Source: Poa pratensis
Lineage: Eukaryota > Streptophyta > Magnoliopsida > Poales > Poaceae
DNA: 64,000 nucleotides
Direction: 5' to 3'
NCBI GenBank assembly: GCA_947311845.1
Contig: CAMZMU010000055.1
Location: forward strand, 19,067,040 to 19,131,039
Part shown: positions 20,379 to 31,364 of the stretch, one piece after another
Layout of the letters: each line of letters begins with the position of its first letter
How positions within the stretch are numbered: position 1 is the stretch's first letter
Position numbers and translations under genes: made by a program
Notes under the pieces: model-generated
Database searches by the model: none
Told to the model about the DNA's origin: nothing
What the model saw: the letters and a program-made list of their open reading frames with translations, nothing else

Positions 20379-21593
20379 GTGTCACCGGTCAACTGTTCTG
20401 TGGGAATGCGTCCGGTTGTGACGAGGGCGGCGCTAGCCGAAAGCTTCCGCTTTATCGTAGTTAATTCCGTCCTGCGTGACGATGGTTGCAGGCTTGGTCA
20501 TGTGACCACCCTTTTATGTAAGTCTTGTACTAATCAAGTTGGATGATGTAACACTGTATACCATGTTGGTTATGTGATCGCGATGCACTGATCATTGGGA
20601 TCGTCATCTGTTTACATAACTTGGGCACCTCGGGCTGGTAAATCTGAGGGGTCCTCACAACCCTCAACCCTTGCAGCATGGTATTTTTGTTTATCCCTAG
20701 TGAGGTAACAAAGTAAGGTAAACACCCAAGTGGATCGTGATATTAAGTTGTCAGCTTACCGCACTCACCACTCCCCGTTACTCCAACTAATGCACACGTT
20801 CCCCCACACACGCTCTCATAAACATGTTTGATCATAACAAGTAGACAAGAACGGGGTACATAATATGCATCTATACTCATAACTGAAACAAACATTGCAA
20901 TCTCAAACATATATTAACTCATAGAAAGATCCACCACATAGGTATTACAAATATGACCGTAATCATGTTCGGCAGCTCATACGGTACTAATTAGTGAAGC
21001 TCAAGAGAGGAGAGATACATAAGTTACTTCCACAAACCCATAGTCCAGAGGTGGACTACTCCCTCTTCATCATGGAGACGGTGGAGAAGTCGATGGAGAG
21101 GATGGAGACCACACCGGCAGCTCCCCGCCGGAGTTTTCCCCCCTCCAATCTGCAGCTCCTGATCTCCGCTTCGGTGTTTCTGTGTTTGTGCAGTGCTCTC
21201 TTCGCGAAACGCCAGGGGACCTTTTTTATAGGCGTTTTTAGGTCAAGACGGAGTCGGTGGACGAAAGATCGACGACAGCAGAGCCACGAGGGCCAAACGA
21301 GTGGGCCCCACGTGGCTCCGTTTGCTTGCTTCCTTCGCTCCGAGGTCTTCCTCCTTCCAAAATACTGACGCCTGTATTTTTCCATAATTTTTGGACGACG
21401 TTTGGGTCCCTGAAACATAAAAGGAAAAAATAGGGTTTTCTGCCTGCGCAGGGTTAATTCCATAAAAATAGGAAACAATTGATTTATTTCCTAAAATCAT
21501 TAAATAACAGTAATATAACCCTTATATGATGCAAATATGATTGGAATATGTGTGATATAGTGCAAAGTTCATGTATGCATTTTACATGCATCA

Positions 21594-21608
21594 ACATCCC
21601 CAAGCTTA
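21594..21608 (-). other. Polypurine tract of NA-1
   Basis: On the minus strand TAAGCTTGGGGATGT runs directly into the 3' LTR start TGATGCATG. It is the expected plus-strand priming site. Three further copies of the same core lie inside the element (23277-23288, 24372-24383, 25425-25436). Confidence 0.7.
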
Positions 21609-23940
21609 ACCAATACTCGTCCTCGAGTATGAAGGTGATAAAACTAACATGGGCTTTGCAATATAGCTAACAATGGATATCAAAGATGATTGCTACTGCT
21701 ACATAGAGTCAAATGATTCATTCTTCAAAGGAGTAGCAATATGCAAAACAGTTTATGAAGTGATATCAAGTATTCAATGCAAGGATGTTCAATGATAGTT
21801 CACAAAGTGTAACATAGTAGCAAGTAATATGGACATTCTTACTTTTGCATACATGTGGTCCATAGAGTGATGATGAAAATCTGAATATGTTTGGTGGACA
21901 CTTTGGAAAGATGAATAAGTGAGTAGAGGTAAAGCATGCATAAGTTTCATCTAACCTCCAAACTCTCCTACTTAAGTTAATGATTGCAATGTGGTAATAC
22001 TTGGTGTCAAGCTCTCATTCCCCTATCATAGCATCTTGAATGATTATAGTTTAATGTGAGAGCAAATATGAGTAGTGTGCTTGACAAAGTAAAGGTTGGA
22101 TGTCTCATGCCCCTTGAATACAAGTACCTACACCATGAGTTACTCAACTTGGGAAAATCAAGTTCAAGTTATCTATCATTGTAAGTAATAATAGTATCAT
22201 CAAGAGCGTCAACTGGGGTACCTCTTGTCCCAGGATATGGAACAAGCCCATATCAAAATGACAAGACAAACAAACAAGATGAACACCTCAACACCCTTTT
22301 TATTTACCATTGGAATAGCTTTTTATTGTAAGGTGTGTCATAGATAATTCACCATAGCATGTAAGTAAATTTCCACCATGAATAATGCATGGCTTAGATT
22401 AGCGGCCCAGGCGTCTCTCTAACCATTTATACAAACTCATTCAAACTAAATCTTTTCCCCTTATTTCACCATGATAGGCATCCATAGACAAAAGCACATG
22501 ATATCAACTAAATGGAGCATGTTGAAAGCTTTGCATGTGACAGCACATATGGGCTAACTCCCAACCTTGGACATTTATCAAGCCACTAGCATCATAATCT
22601 TAATCACAATGGGTCATGTTTTATTTATAGCAATGATAGTAAAAATGTGCATCAAGTTCATGAGAGCTATATAACCAACTTTTCCCATGGCAATCAATAA
22701 CATAATCATTTTCATTCAGAGGTATAGATAACACAAATATCATGATGAACATACTCGGAATAGCATATAGCTAGTAGGTAGATATGGTGGACTCACTGGA
22801 ATAACTTTGGTTGAAGGTGTTGGAAACAAGTTTTGACTTGTTGGATTTTGGGCTAGCAAAAGGGAGAAAGTTGACCATCTAGATGCATGCATGAGTGTCC
22901 ATAGAACTAACTAATCCATGTTAAACCAAGTAAAATAACAATCAGCACCAAAACATGAATAAGTTATAGCTCTTCAAAAAGGATTTGCAAACTATTACTC
23001 ATAAACAAGCTCATGAATCATGCAACTATATGTATCATTAAAAATCAACTCAAACATCCCTTTTCCCAATCTTATAAAAGCATCCAACATATTTCAACCC
23101 ATATTTCCAGTAGCTCTCCCATATATAAATGATAGTGTGGTGGTCTCTCAAAACAAATCAAACCAAAACAAAACAAAAGACGCTCCAAGTTTATGCGATA
23201 AAGTGTTTCGATCGAAAAACAGAAGTTGGACGTGCGCAAACCGAGAGTGTGTAGGTCCAGCGGGGTTGTCTTCACATCCCCAAGCTTATGGTCTTCACCA
23301 TCCTTGGATAACTCTTGGTGCATCTCCTCCAATCCCTGTGAAAAAACTTCAAAACACCGTTTCTCCCATTTCTTTTCTGTGGGGTGCATTAATAGTGATA
23401 AACAAATATGTTTCTTGCTGCATATAATCCTTGAACAAAAATTCATATGAGATGTCCAGAAAGTGTATAATGTTGTATGCCTACTCATAAACTCAATTGG
23501 ATCAAAAAGATTCAACTTAAAAGCTCAAAGCATGCATCAAACAAAATGGGACAGAATCTGTCCAGAAAAACAGCAGCAGTAAAACGTATTTTTCTACCCT
23601 ACCAAACTTTCTCGAAAAATTCCGAAAAAATTCATGCATACAGAGGATGAAAAGTTGCAACTACAGTTCAAATATGAGCTCATTCGGAGTTACAGAATAA
23701 GAATTAAAAATCATACCGTGCACTGATTCGTGCAGGAATAAAATCTCCGAACGCTATAAGCAACTTTTTCAAACCAAAAAGGGTAAAACTTGGCACTTTA
23801 TTGAAAATTCCAGAACCTAAACTAGACACAAAGTCTCTTGTTACAGCAAGAGGACACAAAAAAATCACAAAAAAATAACCGGGTTGCCTCCCGCAAAGCG
23901 CTTTCTTTATAGCCATATAGCTAGGCTTCTTACTTGTTGT
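21609..23940 (-). other. Non-coding internal region of NA-1
   Basis: About 2.3 kb of AT-rich DNA where RT and integrase would be in an autonomous element. The frames in it are short and unconserved. An extra polypurine-like motif occurs at 23277-23288. Confidence 0.6.
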
Positions 23941-25276
23941 TTATTGTGGACGAAGCTCATGAGGGAGCTTGAACTTTGGTGGTTCCCTCTTCCTTGGAAG
24001 TGTTCCATGCACTTCTTGTGTGGAAACTGAAACTTCACATTCCCTTCTTTGAATCAATGATGGCACCTGTGGTACGAAGAAAAGGTCTTCCAAGAATAAT
24101 AGGACTAGAGGTTTTATTCCCCATATCCATGATTAGAAAATCCACAGGCACAAAAGTCATATGTAACTCTACCATAACATCACTTACTTTTCCTAAAGCA
24201 TGTTTAATAGAGTCATCAGCAAGTGCAAGTTCAATGGAGCATTTTTCAAGATTTTTCAATTCAAGCACTTCATATAGTTCTTTAGATAAAACAGAGACAC
24301 TAGATCCTAGATCAAGTATAGCATGGTGTGTCTCTTTTCCAATAGTTACTAGTACCTTAGGAATCCACATATCCCCAAGCTTAGGTGGTATCATAGCCTC
24401 TTGGTTGTACCTAGCAATCTTTTCTTTCAAGACATGATTAGCAATATAAGAACCAAAGCCAGCTTGATTAGTGTTGATGGAAGGATCACTTGCAAGTTTT
24501 TGTAAGATAGATATTAATTCATGCAAGCTACAATTTTCTAAGTCAAGCAAAGGATCCTTGACTTCACTAAGCATTTTAACTTCCTCAACTTTCTTTTCTC
24601 TATTGTATAGGTTGAATATTTCATAACGGTCATCAAAGACATCTTCAGGTACTTGGGCTTTTTCTAAACTTTCTTTAATTCTTACTTCCAAAAGCAAGCC
24701 ATCAAGTAAATAGTGAGTATCATTAGCAGCAGTATTCATGAAGGAATCCTCACATTCATTATCCAAAAAGACCCTAGAGGCTTCAGTCAAACCTCTATAA
24801 AACACATGCATGAGCATCCAATCTCTAAGACCATGTTCCATTCCAAAAGCTATGCCTCTAAACCTTTCCCATGTTTTCACTAGAGGTTCATCCTCTTCTT
24901 GTTTAAAGGTGATAAGTACTTGTCTTAGGTTACAAATCTTTTCAATGGAACAAAATCTTTCAATGAAAGCAGCTTTTAAATTAAACCAAGTGCTAAAATT
25001 TCCAGGTGGCCATCTTAATATCCAATCTAAGGCTTTTCCACCTAGGGAGTAAGGAAAAAGCTTAATTTTAACATTAGCATGGCTCAAGTTTAACATTTTG
25101 CACCTTTCATCAAACTTCTTAAGATGTGGTATAGGATCTTCTTTAGGTTTCCCATAAAAACGGTGTTCATAAATCACTTTCACGATATTAGGATCTACAA
25201 CACATTTCTCAACAGGGATATTCATATCTTGGGGAAAGTTCTTAACACTAAATGGCCAAAAGGTTCGTTTCTCCAT
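23941..25276 (-). CDS. Gag-protease of NA-1, with frame breaks near its end
   Basis: ATG at 25276 opens a 413-codon frame. The N-terminal half is a Ty3/Gypsy Gag core (PIPHLKKFDERCKMLN, LGGKALDWILRWPPGNFSTW, FIERFCSIEKICNLRQ). Past a charged linker is a retropepsin with LDLGSSVSVLSKELY as the active-site loop and PIILGRPFLRTTGAIID near its end. A stop follows a likely one-base loss in an AAGGG stretch near 24037. After a second small frame shift, codons similar to NA-2 (MEHF..RK) continue to TAA at 23941. The gene would provide particle protein and protease only, relying on a partner for RT and integrase. The close match to the NA-2 frame (protease loop and GRPFLRT.GA.ID) shows common origin. 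Confidence 0.85.
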
Positions 25277-25518
25277 TTTAGCAAGTTTTTTTTGTATTTT
25301 TTTTTTTTTTATGCAAAACTGAAATAAATATGCAAGCGGAATATGATATGCAATGACACTAACAAAACAAATAAATTGCTTTGTAAGTAAAGATGGATAA
25401 GATGGTGCTCACGTAGGTGCAACCTCCCCAAGCTTAGGTGTTAGCACAAGTTGGTGAAGTTGACTTCGTTGTGAGATGAATGCGATGATGCACACCCTTG
25501 GATAAATCTCTCAGCTAT

Positions 25519-25538
25519 GATTCCCGGCAACGGCGCCA
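25519..25538 (-). other. Primer-binding site of NA-1
   Basis: On the minus strand TGGCGCCGTTGCCGGGAATC lies eleven bases after the LTR end. It closely matches the 3' end of tRNA-Asp, the usual primer of Triticeae Gypsy elements of this group. Confidence 0.85.
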
Positions 25539-25549
25539 GAAAACAGTCT

Positions 25550-27322
25550 TGATGGCCCTTCAGTAGTTACCCCACACGCCAGAAAACACTTGATGCCCTT
25601 CGTGTGGTTACCTGCGTGAAAAGTAAATGGGTTAGGTTGAGACTCCAAGTGCAGAGTGTGTAGTAGTGGAAGACTTGTTTTCCCCACGAGGGGTGACTCG
25701 AGGGTTTAATATCGAACTCTCGGGGAATCAGTAGTGAAGATATATCTTCTTATCCTTCTTTTGGTTACCTACAAAACAAAGTTAAATGTTTTGGTCCTCA
25801 ACCTCACCTGTGGTTGTCAAGCACAAGGTGTAAGAATGATATCAAGATAGTTATGCAATGCAAACAGGAAATAAATATGCAATGGTGGTAAATAAATATG
25901 CAAGGATGGTGGCGGCAATGGTAAATGATATTTTGGGTTTTTTAATGATGTATGCAAGATGAAAAGTATTTTTGTATTTTCGGATTTAATGATGGCTGAA
26001 AATAGAAAAGTGGTATATGGTGTTGGAAAGGTGTTTCTTATGATTAAAAATGGACCGGGGTTCATGGTTTCACAAATGCACTCTCTCTTTATAAAGTGGC
26101 AGACAATGGAACACACACAGAGTTACATATGAGATTGCAACACAAAGTTTGATAACAAGTTACTTAGATATATGGGCATCACGTCCTAACATAGAGACCT
26201 TGTGATTATTAGTCTCTCTTATACACCAAGATGCGAACCAAATCATAACACCTCATTAATTAAGATGACTCAGAGTATAGCAATAAGTTTCATGACATGA
26301 AGTGAAAATAAGAATGCTGGATCTAGTCACAGGAAGAAGCTTGGTCACCCTCAACCCTTGCAGCATGGTATTTTTGTTTATCCCTAGTGAGGTAACAAAG
26401 TAAGGTAAACACCCAAGTGGATCGCGATATTAAGTTGTCAGCTTACCGCACTCACCACTCCCCGTTACTCCAACTAATGCACACGTTCCCCCACACACGC
26501 TCTCATAAACATGCTTGATCATAACAAGTAGACAAGAACGGGTACATAATATGCATCTATACTCATAACTGAAACAAACATTGCAATATCAAACATATAT
26601 TAACTCATAGAAAGATCCACCACATAGGTATTACAAATATGACCGTAATCATGTTCAGCAGCTCATACGGTACTAATTAGTGAAGCTCAAGAGAGGAGAG
26701 ATACATAAGTTACTTCCACAAACCCATAGTCCAGAGGTGGACTACTCCCTCTTCATCATGGAGACGCTGGAGAAGTCGATGGAGAGGATGGAGACCACAC
26801 CGGCAGCGCCCCGCCGGAGTTTTCCCCCTCCAATCTGCAGCTCCTGATCTCCGTTTCGGTGTTTCTGTGTTTGTGCGGCGCTCTCTTCGCGAAACGCCAG
26901 GGGACCTTTTTTATAGGCGTTTTTAGGTCAAGACGGAGTCGGTGGACGAAAGATCGACGGCAGCGGAGCCACGAGGGCCAAACGAGTGGGCCCCACGTGG
27001 CCACGGTACCTGGCCACGTGGGCCACCCCCTTTTTGCCTTGCGGCTCCGTTTGCTTGCTTCCTTCGCTCCGAGGTCTTCCTCCTTCCAAAATACAGACGC
27101 CTGTATTTTTCCATAATTTTTGGACAACGTTTGGTTCCCTGAAACAAAAAGGAAAGAAATAGGGTTTTCTGCCTGCGCAGGGTTAATTCCATAAAAATAG
27201 GAAACAATTGATTTATTTTCTAAAATCATTAAATAACAGTAATATAACCCTTATATGATGCAAATATGTTTAGAATATGTGTGATATAGTGCAAAGTTCA
27301 TGTATGCATTTTACATGCATCA
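25550..27322 (-). repeat. 5' LTR of NA-1
   Basis: 1773 bp with TGATGG at its left and CATGCATCA at its right end. It aligns over its length with the split LTR at 14595-21593 and shows the empty insertion site near 26350 (GGTCACCCTCAACCC). It carries an inverted repeat with two CCACGTGG G-boxes at 26993-27021 that the other LTR has lost. Confidence 0.9.
26993..27021. promoter_or_regulatory. G-box inverted repeat in the NA-1 LTR
   Basis: CCACGTGGCCA and TGGCCACGTGG form an 11-bp perfect inverted repeat around a 7-nt spacer. CACGTG is the core of plant bZIP/bHLH binding sites. The left LTR keeps only one CCACGTGG at the same place. Confidence 0.5.
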
Positions 27323-27450
27323 GTGCCCCTAAAGCTATACCATTTAGGGGCATTTCATCAAAGTGCCCCTAATGCTATGCCATTTAGGGGCATTTCATCA
27401 AAGTGCCTCTAAAGCTATGTTATTTAGGGGCATTTCACCAAAGTGCCCTA
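27323..27450 (+). repeat. 40-bp tandem repeat, three units
   Basis: The unit reads GTGCCCCTAAAGCTATACCA then TTTAGGGGCATTTCATCAAA. CCCCTAAA and TTTAGGGG can pair within each unit. A partial fourth unit runs into the P450 fragment, and another remnant lies left of NA-1 at 14555. Confidence 0.8.
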
Positions 27451-27469
27451 AACTATACTGTGGTGTAGT

Positions 27470-27793
27470 GCGAGGCACACCCTCAGGCCGCCGTTGAACG
27501 CCACGAAGCGGTACGCGTCCTTCACGGGCTCGAAGCGGCTGCCATCCGCCGACAGCCACCTTTCCGGCCTGAACTCCACGAAGTCCTTCCCCCATATGCT
27601 CTCCATTCTCCCGACAGAGTAGATGGAGTAGGTGATCGCCGAACCCACGGGAACAACGGTGCCGTCGGGGAGCACGTCGTCGGCCACGACGTACTTGGAG
27701 TCCTGCGGCACCGACAGGTACATGTGCAGCTTCTCCGACAATGCCGCCTTCAGGTACACAAGCCGGTCCAGCTCGTCGAAGTCGAGAGGCTAC
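27470..27793 (-). pseudogene. Truncated CYP86A-like P450 fragment
   Basis: About 325 bp match the C-terminal third of the intact P450 at 32119-33747 almost base for base, on the same strand. The helix-K motif ETLR has become EKLH, and after the haem cysteine the glycine context (CLG) reads CLALHH, so both signature motifs are damaged. PERW is intact. There is no N-terminal part. The left end fades into the 40-bp repeat and the right end switches abruptly to a CACTA transposase fragment at about 27795, so the copy is probably part of a chimeric transposon or was cut by one. It is clearly non-functional as an enzyme. Confidence 0.85.
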
Positions 27794-27794
27794 T

Positions 27795-28390
27795 CTCCCA
27801 ATAATTCTTTGCAAGGTTGAGAAGTTTTTTTTCCTCCAGCTTTCTTCACCGTGATGGTCCCTTTGGCCATCCATTTACCTAAAGAGGCAATGTTTAGAGG
27901 CCCTGTACAATACGGTTGGATGTTCACAGTCGAAACAAGGTGTCTTACGTGTAAGCGTTATGTGCAAAACACAGCCACACCTGAAGGATTGATTGCCGAA
28001 GCATATGTTGTGGATGAGTGCTTGACTATTTCCTCGAGATACTTTGACGATATGGAGATGAGATGGAATCGGCCAGGCGGAAATGGAGAGCGGGATGAAT
28101 CATAATATGGAGATGTATCTGTTTTCAAGCATGGTGTGAACTTTATTGGAGGGTCAGAATATTCCGAGGCTGGTGATGACTATGACAAGATGGTGTGGTA
28201 TGTTCTCAGAAGTTGCACTGAGGTTCTACCATACATAGAGTACCTTATATCTTGTGCACGCATTATTTATTTTCTTGGGTTGGAAGGAAACCATTTTTTA
28301 GCACCAGCCTAATGTTTTATTTCACTATTTTTATTTGCATGGCAGGATGTGCAAGACAGATTTGAATTAGGAAGAAAGCCACATCCCTGT
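27795..28390 (+). pseudogene. CACTA (En/Spm) transposase fragment
   Basis: The plus strand encodes FFPPAFFTVMVPLAIHLPKE, then FRGPVQYGWMF, KRYVQNTATPEGLIAEAYVV and CLTISSRYFDD, a pattern typical of the C-terminal DUF4218 region of plant CACTA TNP2-like transposases. After a stop it continues with SVFKHGVNFIGGSEY and DKMVWYVLRSCTEVLPYIE, the following block of the same family. A frame shift in a T run near 27828 and a stop near 28100 disable it. The catalytic N-terminal part is absent. No CACTA terminal repeats were found near it, so the boundaries are unknown. Confidence 0.8.
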
Positions 28391-29834
28391 TGATAAAAGG
28401 CTTGCTAATGGATTTGCTAAATGATCATGTGCTACTTAGTGAACACGGCGAAATAAAAATATATGTCTATCACTTATTTGTATTGAACTTTTTTACTTTT
28501 TCATAACCCATTCGATTGACATATCATCTTTCATCATTATTTATATCTACATTAACCTTATAACAAGGTTGTTGAATATTAGGATACAATATTTAAGTTA
28601 ATTATTCATTCTAGCGTCCATAAAGGCAAATACCAATGCACTAAATTTTAGCCATATATCTGTGAGGAAATTAATGCCAGTTGTTTCCTTTTTGAGACAT
28701 TGTCCATTCTAAACCCTTGGTGAAACAAAAAGCTTCCAAAATAGACAGAAGTTAAAATCGAAACAAAGATTTCACGACTTTATGTTTTCCATTCAGATGA
28801 ATTGTATCAATATGTATTTTGTGTGTATATCATAGTGTCCCTAAATATCTAGGTAGAGAGATCGAACCCATATAATGCGAGAAAATCTTGGTAGAGGCCT
28901 CGAAAGTACATGATTTAATTTTATATTTATATGTAGATAGAAATTTCTATATATATAATGGTGTCCATGAGGGGATAACGCACAAAGCGGTAGCTTTGCT
29001 TATATATACTTTCATGGTTCTGCACTCAACTTGTGTTGCATGTGTAGGTCTTGTAATAGATTTAGTGTACTCAATTCCTATCAAACCCGTCCAAAATAAT
29101 AATTCTTGGTCTGATTTGTATTGTCCATAGGAATTCTTATACTTTGTAAAATACCATCCCCATGCAATAGATATCACAGAAAATGGCTAAATCAAGTTTA
29201 TTTCTTTGTTTGATTTGTAGTGTGCAAAACTCTGTAAAATTTCATCCCAGTAAACATCGTGTTGCTTCCATGCCATAACTTGTTAAACACTAATCCAACT
29301 CATGCAGGTTTATGGATTAGCCCTCAGTTTCCATATGTTTTCATGAAAATCTAAGATTACTGACATTCACAAGATAAGCTGAAGAAAATAGACCGTGGGC
29401 AGGAATGGGTTGATCATGACCTAAAATAGACCATGAGCGAGACTTCAATCTCTTTGCTTACATTCATAAAAAACTTCAAATTTGTGAGGTGACCTACCAC
29501 ACCATATTATTTGTAGTGTTCAAGATTAGATCGTCGATTCGAGTGCGATATATTTTGACATGATGCTTGTCATACTAATATTATTTTGGAGTGTAAATTC
29601 CAAGGTGATAAAAACACCGCATGCAAATAACAGTGGTTTTGTGTTATTCACTTGCATGCAAGTAACAGTGATTCTGGAATAACATCATGAAACGTTGCTT
29701 CCATTAGCAATTTTGTTTTATTCACTTGCATTCATTAAGTTGTTTTAATTTTGCTTGATAATGGCTATATAGAGAGCAGCCTGCAAGGTAAGAGCAAAAC
29801 ATTATGTACCTACTATTCATAACCTTTGGGATCC
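28391..29834 (+). other. AT-rich intergenic DNA
   Basis: No credible gene, RNA or element boundary was recognised. Reading frames are short and lack family motifs. Confidence 0.4.
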
Positions 29835-30000
29835 TTTTTTTTTGAGAAATACAGTATAGACATAGAAGTTAATAGGCAACACGCACCAACACTCACCCCC
29901 TAAATGCACGCACATCTGCTCCTAATGAGCAATTTAAAAAGACTGAGCCAATAGATATTGAGCTTGACGAGACGAGATCACAACAACGTTTCTTTGTCGA
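29835..30000 (-). repeat. SINE-like element remnant (minus strand)
   Basis: A T run (29835-29843) is followed by TGAGAAATACAGTATAG, CACTCACCCCCTAAATGC and GACTGAGCC...GAGCTTGACGA. This is the reverse of the 3' half of the better preserved SINE at 36030-36330 (GACTTCGTCAATCTCAAG, GGGGTGAGTGTG, poly(A)). It is diverged and its 5' head is not clear. Confidence 0.5.
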
Positions 30001-30341
30001 CGGGCACATCATGTACCAGTGAAAGAATATCATGAACTAAATTTTAGAATAAATTCACTTAAAATGCGAACACCAATACCGAATACTTCCTCAGTTCATG
30101 ATTATAATTTCATCTTGATTTCCGAATCCAATTCTGAACACGAATTTAGCAAACAATTTCAACGATGTAATTTTTGTGACAGACAGACATGTTTTGTTAG
30201 TTATGAGTTGAACCGTTTTATTATTACTCTTTTTCTAATTGTCAGTCAACCGAGATTTAAGTTAGATATAGGTCGATTTTTGACAGTGGGATTTGCATTG
30301 TGTTTCGTAATTGCACATAATTTCACATGAGTTGTAATTAT

Positions 30342-30502
30342 TGTGGAAAATATAGAACCCCTAATATTTTGTTGTTGTATTGATCTGACCCTCGCGGGGG
30401 TATATAAGGAATACAAAACTTGGGAGGCAAGTTGCCTATGACTTGGAGTACAAGATGATCTCTAATCTAATCCCTAGTCTAATACGTATATGTAATCTAA
30501 CA
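30342..30502 (+). repeat. Small (161-bp) solo LTR with target duplication ATTAT
   Basis: It begins TGTGGAAAATATAG and ends AATCTAACA, with ATTAT on both sides (30337-30341 and 30503-30507). A TATA box TATATAAGG lies at 30401. Short LTRs like this are found in Copia and TRIM-type elements. No second LTR is adjacent. Confidence 0.75.
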
Positions 30503-30507
30503 ATTAT

Positions 30508-31331
30508 GTGTAACTGGCACTGGAGGCGACTCGCTTTCCTGCCCTAGCCGCCGCCGCAGGCCACCTGCGGAAGTGCTGGGCCCCTCTCCTTCCGCTTGCT
30601 GCTCCGGCGGCAGGAGGGAGGGGGACCCCGTTTTTGCATGGTAATTAGGGTTAGAAAGTTTCTGGCATGGTGCGCCGTTGGGGTGGTGGGAGCGGCGCCT
30701 GGGCAAATAAATCTGTCTCAACTCTACTCCCACACTGGCATTGTCCTTCATGGCGGCGTCTCGGAGTTGGTGGCTTTGTGTGCATGCCGATCTTTCAGAT
30801 CGGTGGTTGTAGGGTTCATGGATGGTGTCGGCGAGGCGGCGACGGCGACTCCATAAGATGGGTTTTTCCTCCTGCTCTGTCCCCGTTGCTGCGGCGTTGT
30901 CTCGACGCCATGGTGGAGCAGAGAGGATTCGTCCAGGTGTACGTGCAAACGGTGGTCTGCATTGGTGACAGCTGGAAGATGGTGTACCTTGTGGTGGGTT
31001 CGAGGTTGGAGGCTGACGGTTCTGGTTCCCTACTCCGACGTCGTCGTGCGGGGGTGCCAGTGCTGAAGTTCGATGGCGTGTCCGGGTTCGTGCTGCCCCG
31101 GTCTGATTCTTTCAACGGCAATGGTTTGTCCTATGGCAAACTATTTTGGAGGTCCGAAAAGCTGATGATCAGCGATGGAGCCGCGTCGAGCTCAGGTGAA
31201 GAGGTGATCTGTCTACTTTTTCTTTGATGGCTGCTACGGTGGTGCCGAAGAAGATGGATAAGCGTTGGTTTGTCACATAGGTTATATCTCGTCTTTTATT
31301 TATCAATGAGAATCGTATTTTCATAAAAAAA
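30508..31331 (+). other. GC-rich poly(A)-tailed segment, possible retroposon or processed transcript
   Basis: This ~820-bp GC-rich block ends with TTTATCAATGAGAATCGTAT, CATAAAAAAAA. It contains overlapping frames, the longest 186 codons at 30667-31227, without a recognised domain. AATTTCACATGA occurs shortly before (30319-30330) and shortly after (31353-31364), which may be a target duplication. It could be a non-autonomous non-LTR element or a processed copy of an unknown transcript. Confidence 0.4.
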
Positions 31332-31364
31332 ATGCACTTTTTGTTTTATGCAATTTCACATGAA

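Larger units (their letters stand above)
15407..20659 (+). mobile_element. Giant solo LTR, copy 1 (LARD-like)
   Basis: This 5253-bp insert begins TGTAACGTCCCAAAA and ends GGGGTCCTCACA. It is flanked by ACCCT on both sides (15402-15406 and 20660-20664). The sister LTR of NA-1 has the uninterrupted site GGTCACCCTCAACCC, which proves the insertion. TG...CA ends and a 5-bp duplication fit an LTR, and no internal domain or primer site is seen, so it is a solo LTR. LTRs of 4-5 kb are known for LARD elements (large retrotransposon derivatives) of Triticeae; that family link is inferred from size and the TGTNACRYCCC start. Inside are a GC-rich block (16440-17330), a 37-bp minisatellite and a spliced acidic reading frame. 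Confidence 0.85.
14595..21593 (-). repeat. 3' LTR of NA-1, split by an insertion
   Basis: The two halves are 14595-15406 and 20665-21593, about 1.74 kb in total once the insert is removed. Near its left end it contains an internal copy of the LTR/primer-site junction (CAACGGCGCCAGAAAACAGT at 14621-14640). Compared with the other LTR it lacks about 49 bp containing a G-box hairpin (site near 21310). Confidence 0.85.
14595..27322 (-). mobile_element. Non-autonomous Gypsy LTR retrotransposon NA-1 (gag-protease only) with a nested giant solo LTR
   Basis: Both LTRs begin TGATGGCCCTTC and end CATGCATCA on the plus strand. The 5-bp target duplication GTGCC flanks the element (14590-14594 and 27323-27327). 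Transcription runs leftward: 5' LTR 27322-25550, primer-binding site 25538-25519, gag-protease 25276-23941, a long non-coding stretch, a polypurine motif at 21594-21608, and the 3' LTR 21593-14595. There is no RT or integrase. The 3' LTR was later split by a 5.25-kb giant solo LTR. Gag-protease is related to the protease frame of NA-2. Confidence 0.9.
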
